Assembly: GCA_964639895.1 (NCBI GenBank) | Contig: CAZXEJ010000049.1 | Location: forward strand, 1-15,082 | Length of the DNA: 15,082 nucleotides | Origin: CAZXEJ01 sp964639895 | GTDB lineage: Bacteria > Desulfobacterota_D > UBA1144 > Nemesobacterales > JADFKM01 | Direction of reading: 5' to 3' | Shown here: in pieces, positions 1 to 6,140 of the stretch | How the letters are laid out: every line of letters begins with the position of its first letter | How positions within the stretch are numbered: the stretch's first letter is position 1 | Made by a program: the position numbers and the translations under genes | The notes under the pieces: model-generated | The model's database searches: none | Seen by the model: only the letters and a program-made list of their open reading frames with translations | What the model was told of the DNA's origin: nothing

Positions 1-46
1 CCTTACAAGCAGGAGGTCACTGGTTCGAGCCCGGTACCGCCCACCA
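1..46 (+). tRNA. tRNA-Val (anticodon TAC), 3' part only
   Basis: The window begins inside the anticodon arm. Position 1 is the last base of the 5' anticodon stem, 2-8 is the loop CTTACAA with anticodon TAC, and 9-13 is the 3' stem. The variable loop is 14-18. The T-arm is 19-35 (ACTGG / TTCGAGC / CCGGT, one G-T pair). The 3' acceptor strand is 36-42 and an encoded ACCA follows at 43-46. The 5' half lies outside the window, so the acceptor and D stems cannot be checked. Confidence 0.9.
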
Positions 47-67
47 CAGCCCAGCCCGACGCATGGA

Positions 68-145
68 GGGGCCGTAGTTCAGCCCGGTTAGAACGCTGGC
101 CTGTCAAGCCAGAGGTCGCGGGTTCAAGTCCCGTCGGCCCCGCCA
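68..145 (+). tRNA. tRNA-Asp (anticodon GTC)
   Basis: This is a complete cloverleaf. The acceptor strands GGGGCCG (68-74) and CGGCCCC (135-141) pair fully. The anticodon stem CTGGC/GCCAG encloses the loop CTGTCAA with anticodon GTC, and the T-arm is GCGGG TTCAAGT CCCGT. The discriminator base is G142 and CCA is encoded at 143-145. It lies 21 nt after tRNA-Val, so the two are probably processed from one transcript. Confidence 0.97.
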
Positions 146-498
146 TCGTTTTCTTCATCAGGTCCCATATGGGCAGGGCGAGCTTTTCGTCTTTATGCCC
201 GTGCTCCTTCCGTGACGAGCCGCATCTTTGTCTCGGGCTTACGGGATGGCCTTCTCCTGTATCGTCGCCCGTCACGACGCTGCGTTTTCCCGAGCATGGC
301 CTAAGTTTCTCGGCCAAATCAATACCAGGCTGAGCCTATGATGTGCTATCTTTTTCTTGGCGGTCATGTCTTCCTCATTTCGGTTTGTTGTTGGGACAAA
401 AACTCTCGACCTAAGAGAAGGCTGACTACCTCTTCTCTCTGTGCTAAACTGTGCGGAAAGAGCTTAACTTTTTAAGGACGTGGTATTGAGAAGAAACA
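146..498. other. Intergenic region between tRNA-Asp and the lipoprotein gene
   Basis: No gene is recognised here. The only long reading frame is a minus-strand one that runs through both tRNA genes and yields the familiar spurious peptide made by antisense translation of tRNAs. The GC content is lower than in the rest of the window. The last 80 nt contain a possible promoter and a small inverted repeat for the downstream gene. Confidence 0.6.
422..450 (+). promoter_or_regulatory. Possible sigma70-type promoter for the lipoprotein gene
   Basis: CTGACT (422-427) and TAAACT (445-450) are separated by 17 nt. Each matches four of six consensus bases. A 7-bp inverted repeat, AGAGAAG (414-420) and CTTCTCT (432-438), overlaps the -35 element and spacer and could be an operator. 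Both calls are weak because they rest on short motifs only. Confidence 0.33.
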
Positions 499-1104
499 AT
501 GGGGTATGTGAGAGCTGGCAACCTTATTTTTTTTGTGGGTTTGTTGCTCACTCTCGGATGCGCACAAACGAGCATAACATCGTTCAAAGAGCCGTCCTAT
601 TCCAAGAAGCCATTGACGAAAATTTTAGTCGCCGCTGTTTTTCAGAGCCTCGATGAGAGGAGGTTGTTGGAACAGGCAGTGAGCGCGAATCTCTCGAAAG
701 AGGGTGTTGTTGGAGTTCCTTCGATAACTCTCATTCTTCCTACAAGGACCTATACAAATCAGCAGATAAATGAGCTCTTGATGGAGAATGATATTGACGG
801 TGTTTTGTTGATCAGAGTTACGGAGAAAGAGAGGGTGATTACTTCTCGCACTTACAATACATTAAATGTCTTCGAGAAGAGATGGGAAACCACGACAAGG
901 GTTTTATCCCTGCCCAGGATATATTGTCATTTGCAGCTTCTTATGCAGCTTCTTAATGTCAGAACCGGCCAAACGATTTGGGTGGCGACAACGCAAACGG
1001 GTGTAGGGTTCCCCGCCTCGAGAGTGACCCCTGGAACAACTACGTTGCTTGATTCCCTTGCCGACACAATAGTGAAGAAGCTTGAGGAAGACGCGATCCT
1101 TTGA
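499..1104 (+). CDS. Putative small lipoprotein of unknown function
   Basis: The product is 201 aa. Residues 9-20 form a hydrophobic signal segment ending in Leu-Thr-Leu-Gly-Cys21. This is a usable but non-canonical lipobox, with Thr at -3 and Leu at -2. The rest (about 38-200) looks like a soluble alpha/beta domain with a segment around 97-108 reading Asn-Asp-Ile-Asp-Gly-Val-Leu-Leu. It loosely resembles small TolB-like or DUF4136-like lipoproteins, but I do not recognise a specific family. ATG499 was chosen because an in-frame TGA lies at 487 and no better start follows. The only strong ribosome-binding motif, AAGGACG (474-480), is 18 nt upstream, so initiation is not well explained. Base composition is clearly AT-richer than the other genes (two 60-nt samples at 601 and 721 average about 42% GC), which suggests a different origin. 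It stands alone beside the tRNAs. Confidence 0.75.
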   Translation: MGYVRAGNLIFFVGLLLTLGCAQTSITSFKEPSYSKKPLTKILVAAVFQSLDERRLLEQAVSANLSKEGVVGVPSITLILPTRTYTNQQINELLMENDIDGVLLIRVTEKERVITSRTYNTLNVFEKRWETTTRVLSLPRIYCHLQLLMQLLNVRTGQTIWVATTQTGVGFPASRVTPGTTTLLDSLADTIVKKLEEDAIL

Positions 1105-2098
1105 TCTGCTTGGGGAATCCGTGTATCCAGTGCGAAATTTCTTTATGGAGCAATACACCTTGAGGTCCCCCGCTTTTCGCACGCTGTTGCCTCGGCGTAG
1201 GACCCTTGCGTGTAAGCCTGCCCGCCGGATCCTCGCCTGATCGTTCCTTCGAATCCACGGTAGTGTTGTACGCGGGTTCCCGTGGTTGAGCGTGGCCCCG
1301 TCGCTCGGAACCCCGCCCTCTGCGCCTTTCCAACCTGGGTGTGCATGGTCAGAGACCGCAAGGGGAACGGGTTCCACCTCGGCGCGCCTTCCCTGGGCGG
1401 TTGATCGAGCGGGGGGGCGCCGTGGGTAGGGGGCGCGCCAACCGTCCTCTTACCGGGTTGCGAGGGGACATCGGTCCTTTACCTACGTTCGCCCACCGAG
1501 CGGTCGGTGCCGTACCGCGCTTCGGGGTGGGGCAGGCCTTGCCTGCTTAGCCGGCCCCCGTGGGCACGCCCGACGCTGCGCGCGCAGCGGGAGAGGAGAG
1601 GGAGGGCCGGCGAGCGGCGTGGGAGCAAGCGGGCACCGTGCGTCCCACGCAACGTGTGTGCGTGAGCTGATCCGGGCGTCATCGCTCAAGGCGTGTCCGG
1701 TGCGTCGTGGGCCCTGTGCCTCGGCGGGGCGAGGTGGCGGGTGCAAGGGGTGGAACGTCCGCTCTTCGTGCGTATTTCTCAGCGGGGTATCCTCGTGTCG
1801 ATTAGTATGATGAACGCGGCCGTGTCCGCGCGGCATCCTCACACGGCGGGGGCCGTGTCCACTCCGGCGGCGGGCGCCTTAGGGAGTTGTGGGTCGGTCG
1901 TCGAGTTTTGTCGCCTCCCTTCCGGGTGGATGGAGGGCCGGTGGAAAATGGGTCGCGCCGGTGGTGCGGGCGTATTCGCGAGCGGGAGTCTCGGGGAGGG
2001 TGATTGCGACACAGTGCCTCCCCGTCCGCGGCGATAAGGGTGTAGGTGCTTTGTGGGGGGGCCGTCGGTGGAGGGGCGTCTGGGGGGTGCACCCGTCG
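1105..2098. other. About 1 kb GC-rich non-coding spacer between convergent genes
   Basis: No credible gene was found: all reading frames here are low-complexity Arg/Gly/Pro/Ser shadows. Several self-complementary stretches are visible. They are CACCGA/TCGGTG (1494-1509), GCAGGC/GCCTGC (1532-1546) and a perfect 16-nt palindrome CGCTGCGCGCGCAGCG (1574-1589). The right-hand end is strikingly G-rich on the + strand (2041-2100: 31 G, 12 C, 14 T, 3 A). One segment (1626-1649) recurs at 11519. No known RNA family was recognised. Confidence 0.6.
1626..1649 (+). repeat. Intergenic repeat A, copy 1
   Basis: This 24-nt segment, containing GCGGGCACCGTGCG, matches 11519-11540 with 22 identical bases and two single-base gaps, in the same orientation. 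Both copies lie in GC-rich spacers. Confidence 0.45.
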
Positions 2099-3038
2099 TC
2101 AGAAGACGAGCGTTACCCCTATGAGCCGCCACGACCATCCGGGCGCAGAGCCCCTCATGCCGACCAGCACCGAGCTGTCCAGGCCGATGCGGTCGCCGAT
2201 GGCCCAAAAGAGCCCCGGTCCCGCCGCGGCCTCCCTTCGGCGGTCGCCCCTGAGTGGAACGGTGATCACTCCGTGTGCGAACAGCTCGGCACCTGGTGCC
2301 ACCTCACGGGCCACCGTCCATAGCAGTGCACCATCGACCTCGCCGTCACCGTCGGCTCTGGCGGTGACCACGGCGTTCCACTCGAGGGCGAATCCCCGCG
2401 GGAGCCGCTTGTCGAAATTGAGCGAGAGTGCCGGCTCGACCGATCCGTCCCCCACCCAGCCTGCGGCCGTGGGCAGCCCCACCTGTGCGATGACGCCCAC
2501 GGCAGGCCATACTCCGTGTTCCGCGGCGAGGTGTATCTTCACCCCCACCGTTGCGTCCCCCAGGCCGTGTGAGCTTCGTCCTCCGTCTCGCTCGTGCACG
2601 AACCCCCGGGTGCCTAGGCGGAGCTCTAGCCGGCGGCCTACCCCTATCCTGAGGAGCGTCTCCGTCGAAAGGGTGCGTACGCCGTCTCTGCCTCCGTCCT
2701 CGCCACCCAGTGAGAGTTCGACGTAGACGACCCCGGGGGGGCACGGTGAAGGCGCTCTCGGGCAGGTCAGGGCTGTCGGGGCCGGGCGAGTGTATGGAGG
2801 GCTCGCCTCTCTCTACGGCGGACCGCTCGGCTCCTGGTGAGAGGGGAGAGGCCATTGCGGCCGCAAGCAGTAGGACTAGTGTCGCGGCCGCCGTTCTCCG
2901 GATGGACTCTATGCCCCTGCCGGAGGCGACGCGGAGGGGGGCTCGGCCTGCTTTAGGTGGGACGGACGATGGGTGAGGAGAGAGGCTGGACCCCGCGTAG
3001 GGAGTGGAGCGACTTATCGAGGGCGATACCGCTTCCAT
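2099..3038 (-). pseudogene. Outer-membrane beta-barrel of the transporter / MetA-pathway type, frameshifted
   Basis: Two minus-strand frames together give one protein of about 312 aa. The 5' frame starts at ATG3038, preceded by AAGGAGG (3049-3055) at 10 nt. It encodes an unusually long n-region (about 47 residues), a hydrophobic signal segment (about 49-63, ending Ala-Met-Ala) and a Ser/Pro-rich linker to about residue 100. The coding sense then moves to another frame, reading Gly-Val-Val-Tyr-Val-Glu-Leu-Ser-Leu. It continues with alternating beta-strands such as LLRIGVGRRLELRLG and GLGDATVGVKIHL and ends in the C-terminal aromatic Val-Phe typical of outer-membrane proteins. The join falls at a run of seven C (plus-strand G run 2735-2741). 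Six C would restore one frame. This could be true decay, phase variation or a homopolymer sequencing error. The gene lies 220 nt downstream of the ZIP gene on the same strand. The substrate is unknown. Confidence 0.72.
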
Positions 3039-3077
3039 GGATGTGTCGCCTCCTTACGGGTCCGGTCCTCCCCCACA

Positions 3078-3099
3078 GACCGGGGGGCCTCCCCCTGTC
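3078..3099 (-). terminator. Possible hairpin between the ZIP and beta-barrel genes
   Basis: Read on the minus strand, a stem of three pairs (GAC/GTC), one A-G mismatch and five G-C pairs closes a 4-nt loop. No U-run follows. It could be a weak terminator, an attenuator, or chance in G-rich DNA. A 13-nt palindrome, GCACAGCCTGTGC, lies nearby at 3103-3115. Confidence 0.25.
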
Positions 3100-3258
3100 T
3101 CGGCACAGCCTGTGCAGTGCTCGGTCGGCCAACCTCGAGGGCGGGGGCTGGCATGGATCCGCACGCAGGGGCCGTGCCCACGCGCAGGCAGGGATCGGGT
3201 TCCTACCTGCGAGTGCCGGAGAGGCGGTGTGCGTCGTTTATCCGCCTTCTCTTCCCCC

Positions 3259-4497
3259 CTACACGATCACGAAAAGCCCGGTCACATACATTACGGCCAT
3301 TCCCAGCACGAAGCCCGCCAGATTGCGTGCGTCGCCCACTCCCCCCTCGGTTCTCTTGCCGATGAGCTTTGCGATCTCGTAGACTACCTGGAAGATCGCG
3401 CCCGTCCCCACGGCGAAGAACAGTGTGGCCCAGAGGTCGGAGTAGGTGAACCCGCCGATCCACGTGCCGAAGACGGTCGGCACCCCGGCCAAGAGGCCGA
3501 GCCACAGGAAGTGGACCCCTCCAGGGCGCCTGCCCTGCGCTATGGGCGACACGATGCCCAGCCCCTCGGTGATGTTGTGGACGGTGAACCCTATCACCAG
3601 GAACGCCCCCACGGCCACCTCGCCCACGGCGTAGGCAGACCCTATGGCCAGTCCCTCTCCCAGATTGTGAAGGCCGATGCCGAGCGCTATCATGTAGGCC
3701 AGTGCAAGGCGCGTGTGGGATGCGCCCCTCGAGGCGGCACCGCCGCCCATTGTGATCCTCCCCGCCGTAAGAAGGACCAGAAAGCTCGCCACCGCTCCCA
3801 GCACGATGACGCCTGTTGCCTGAAGAGCAGACGGTAAGCGCCCCCCTATCTCGAGGGCCTCTTCGAGCGCGTCGACCCCCAGGAAGACGAGCAGACCGGC
3901 CGTGAGGCTCAGGAAGAACTCGATCCATCCCGGGCTGAGCCTGCGGAGGAACGGGAACCACAGGAGCCCCAGGTATACGGGTATCACGCCCACGTAGAGG
4001 CCCAGCAGCGCGAACGCACCGGCCTGACGGAGGCTCGGGACCGGCGTGGTCGCGGCGACCTCCACGGTGCCCGAGAACCTGAGCCCCGTCGACGTTATGA
4101 CCCCTATTTCGTAGGGTTCGCCTTCGACCCAATCGTAGGGGATGACGATCGCGGCGCGCCCCAGCCTGGGTATGACATCGGCGGGCTCAATGCGCGCTCC
4201 CCACAGGGCGTCGTTCACGGTGACCTGCGCCACGGTGACGTCCAGGGGCCCGGTGTTCCTGACGTAGGCGGTGATCATCCCCTCGCCCAGCACCATCCTC
4301 TCGAAGGAGATACTCTCCACAGGAGGCGTGGGTCTTTCGACTAGGCCCGTGCCCCGATCGAGGAACCAGTAGACCATCGCCCCCAGCACGACCAGGGGCA
4401 GTAGGGCCGAGAGGGCGAGCGCCGCGTAGGAAGCCGCCGTCCTTGCCCCCTTTGCCGCAGGGCTCTGTCTCGGGGTGCGGTCGTCGTTTTCGGACAC
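3259..4497 (-). CDS. ZIP-family metal transporter with N-terminal extracytoplasmic domain
   Basis: The 412-aa inner-membrane protein probably moves a divalent metal (Zn, Fe or Mn) toward the cytoplasm. Residues 27-46 form an isolated membrane segment. Residues about 50-155 are hydrophilic and beta-rich and should lie outside the cytoplasm. The ZIP core occupies about 158-412. Its two signature metal-binding helices are clear: His277-Asn-Leu-Gly-Glu-Gly and His307-Asn-Ile-Thr-Glu-Gly. A short Gly/Ser/His-containing cytoplasmic-type loop lies around 250-262. Most bacterial ZIP proteins are about 250-300 aa, so the N-terminal domain is an addition. The start is GTG4497, with AGGAGG (4504-4509) 6 nt upstream. 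It follows the multicopper oxidase gene by 25 nt, and that gap holds its ribosome-binding site, so the pair is almost certainly one operon. The metal specificity cannot be read from the sequence. Confidence 0.9.
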   Translation of the reverse strand: MSENDDRTPRQSPAAKGARTAASYAALALSALLPLVVLGAMVYWFLDRGTGLVERPTPPVESISFERMVLGEGMITAYVRNTGPLDVTVAQVTVNDALWGARIEPADVIPRLGRAAIVIPYDWVEGEPYEIGVITSTGLRFSGTVEVAATTPVPSLRQAGAFALLGLYVGVIPVYLGLLWFPFLRRLSPGWIEFFLSLTAGLLVFLGVDALEEALEIGGRLPSALQATGVIVLGAVASFLVLLTAGRITMGGGAASRGASHTRLALAYMIALGIGLHNLGEGLAIGSAYAVGEVAVGAFLVIGFTVHNITEGLGIVSPIAQGRRPGGVHFLWLGLLAGVPTVFGTWIGGFTYSDLWATLFFAVGTGAIFQVVYEIAKLIGKRTEGGVGDARNLAGFVLGMAVMYVTGLFVIV

Positions 4498-4522
4498 GGT
4501 GTTCCTCCTGCGTCAAGGGGGG

Positions 4523-5518
4523 TTACGGCAGTACGTTGAAGAACCCCATCCAGCCCGGTTCGGAGAACTCCGTCTGATGGGCGTGGAACATGAACATTCC
4601 CGGGTAGTTATAGGTGAACTCCAGGATGCACCGCTCCCCCTGACACAGCATAACCGTGTCGGTCACCTCGTAGGTCTCCAGGCGCGTCCCAGTCCGATAG
4701 AGGCGGAACACGTTTCCGTGCAGGTGGAAGGAGTTGATCGGGTCGAACTCCGTCATGTTGACCAGATAGATGCGCACCGGTTCGCCCACACGAATGGAGA
4801 TGGGATTGGCGACGAAGTAGTTTGCGTAGCCGTTTACCGTATAGAACTCGTTCGAGCCGTCGAAATCGGTGTCGAAGCCGTTGAGCACCATGACGAACTC
4901 CCGGGCCGGAGGCCGCGGCTGTGGGGGGTCGACGATGAACGTACCGTAGAGGCCCTTCTCGATGTGTTTCCTGAGCGGCATGACGTGGCAGTGGTAGAGG
5001 AACAGGCCGAACGGCTCGGCCGTAAATTCGTAGGTGAACCTCCCCCCGGGCGGCACGATCTCGAATACACCGTCCATGTCGGCCGGATGAATGCCGTGGA
5101 AATGGATGGTGTGATCCATGGGAGAGGCGTTCGTAAAATGTATCCTCACCCTGTCGCCCTCGGTGCATCGCAGGGTGGGACCCGGAACGGTGCCGTTGTA
5201 GGTCCAGGCCGGGTAGCGTACGCCAGGGGCGACCTCTATCTCCTTGTTGACGGCTGCGATCTCGTACTCCCTTACAACTCCGTCCGCACCCGCGCGCGTT
5301 ACGCTGCCGTAGTCGAATGCGGTGAGAAGCCGCATGGGTTCATCCGACGGTGCGGCCCCTGCGTTCAAGGATCCAGCCGAGCGGCCCGGCAGGGGGTCGA
5401 GTCTCACGCCGCCTTCGCCACGTGCCTGGTCTGGACGTTCCAGATGTAAGAGCGAGCCCCCTAGGGCGCCCAGCCCGGCGCGCAGGAAGCCTCGTCGTGA
5501 GAGATGGGGTGGTCTCAT
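4523..5518 (-). CDS. Two-domain multicopper oxidase, Tat-exported
   Basis: The 331-aa laccase-like enzyme should couple oxidation of a substrate (metal ion or phenol) to reduction of O2. Residues 8-13, Arg-Arg-Gly-Phe-Leu-Arg, followed by a short hydrophobic stretch, form a twin-arginine signal. This fits export after cytoplasmic copper loading. Domain 1 (about 80-200) carries His139-Phe-His141-Gly and His176-Cys-His178. Domain 2 (about 205-331) carries His265-Leu-His267-Gly and His312-Ala-His314. These are the eight histidines of a trinuclear cluster. A type-1 copper site is predicted only in domain 1: His136, Cys177 and His185, with Leu190 in the usual axial Met position. Domain 2 has Ala313 instead of Cys. 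This is the pattern of small two-domain oxidases that form trimers. Nitrite reductase is less likely because the full set of HxH pairs is present. The gene is first in its transcription unit, with a good promoter and a metal-box-like operator upstream. Confidence 0.92.
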   Translation of the reverse strand: MRPPHLSRRGFLRAGLGALGGSLLHLERPDQARGEGGVRLDPLPGRSAGSLNAGAAPSDEPMRLLTAFDYGSVTRAGADGVVREYEIAAVNKEIEVAPGVRYPAWTYNGTVPGPTLRCTEGDRVRIHFTNASPMDHTIHFHGIHPADMDGVFEIVPPGGRFTYEFTAEPFGLFLYHCHVMPLRKHIEKGLYGTFIVDPPQPRPPAREFVMVLNGFDTDFDGSNEFYTVNGYANYFVANPISIRVGEPVRIYLVNMTEFDPINSFHLHGNVFRLYRTGTRLETYEVTDTVMLCQGERCILEFTYNYPGMFMFHAHQTEFSEPGWMGFFNVLP

Positions 5519-5557
5519 GTGTCAACGACTCTCCGTTCGTAGGGTAGGGATCGCGGT

Positions 5558-5571
5558 TTTGCTAATGCAAA
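5558..5571. promoter_or_regulatory. Small inverted repeat in the oxidase leader
   Basis: TTTGC (5558-5562) and GCAAA (5567-5571) flank TAAT. It falls in the roughly 70-nt untranslated leader between the predicted transcription start and the ATG. It may be a second operator or a small RNA hairpin. Support is only the symmetry. Confidence 0.25.
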
Positions 5572-5574
5572 TTC

Positions 5575-5593
5575 TAGATTTAGTCTAACCTAA
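5575..5593 (-). promoter_or_regulatory. DtxR/IdeR-like metal-repressor box
   Basis: On the + strand the 19-mer TAGATTTAGTCTAACCTAA matches the known DtxR/IdeR operator consensus TWAGGTTAGSCTAACCTWA at 15 of 19 positions. The right half-site, CTAACCTAA, is perfect. It directly adjoins the -10 element and covers the expected transcription start of the oxidase operon, so a metal-loaded repressor here would block initiation. No dtxR-like gene lies in the window, so the regulator is inferred. Confidence 0.55.
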
Positions 5594-5594
5594 T

Positions 5595-5622
5595 TTTATA
5601 CGGCGACCGTCCCGCTTGTCAA
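5595..5622 (-). promoter_or_regulatory. Sigma70 promoter of the oxidase-ZIP operon
   Basis: On the minus strand, a perfect TTGACA (plus coordinates 5617-5622) and TATAAA (5595-5600) are separated by 16 nt. Transcription should start near 5588, giving a leader of about 70 nt before ATG5518. This is the best promoter match in the window and sits in a local AT-rich island. Confidence 0.7.
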
Positions 5623-6140
5623 CCTGCGGGTGACGGCCGGGCCATGGGGGGCAACCGCGCGGTGTGGGGTGGAGGTTCGGTGCATGTGGGGTCGTCTCGT
5701 AAGGCGTGCCCGTGCTTCAGGCGGGGCCGGTGGGTCTTCCATGGACGCATGGCGTCCCCCTTTTACACCGTCGCCGCGGGAACGGGGCGCCGTACGGGGC
5801 GTGGCGTACCGGCCGGAAGGGTGGTTGCGTCGAGGGGGGACAGCGGCTCGCAGTGGGCCCGCCGGGTCCAGTGCCGCCCTAGGCCTCCACCGGGGGGTGT
5901 TGTTGCAGACCCATAGATGCCGGCTTTTGTCTCTCTCCATGCCTCGGGGCGGCTATGGCTGTCACCGTCGGTTGGGGGCCGACCGTGGTCTCGGTGCCTG
6001 GACTCATCTCTAGGCGTCACCCTATTCGCTGTAAGGGCCGATGAGGGGTGGCGGCTTTCCGTGTCCCTGGTTCTCTCGGGCCGGGCGCGGCGGTACCAGA
6101 TGCGTGCTTCGTCGTCGCCGGTGTTCGTAGGTCTAGTCGC
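5623..6140. other. GC-rich spacer between the cyclase gene and the oxidase promoter
   Basis: No gene was recognised. The DNA is G+T-rich on the + strand (5641-5700: 30 G, 12 C, 13 T, 5 A). The minus-strand cyclase transcript would enter a C-rich, G-poor RNA here. No hairpin with a U-run follows the cyclase stop codon. Positions 5785-5811 resemble 8686-8711. Confidence 0.55.
5785..5811 (+). repeat. Intergenic repeat B, copy 1
   Basis: This 27-nt segment beginning GGGCGCCGTACGGGG agrees with 8686-8711 at 23 positions, with three substitutions and one gap. Weaker similarity seems to continue downstream of both copies (a GAGG...GGCTCG...CCCGC pattern). Confidence 0.4.

Noticed and set aside
3..317. 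Minus-strand 104-aa reading frame
   Set aside because: Its C-terminal half is antisense translation of the two tRNA genes, giving the well-known spurious GLEPATSGL-type peptide.
1105..2098. Decayed protein gene in the long spacer
   Set aside because: No frame shows recognisable motifs or a plausible amino-acid composition on either strand.
4523..5518. Copper nitrite reductase
   Set aside because: The type-1 site in domain 1 is shared, but four HxH pairs for a trinuclear cluster indicate an O2-reducing multicopper oxidase.
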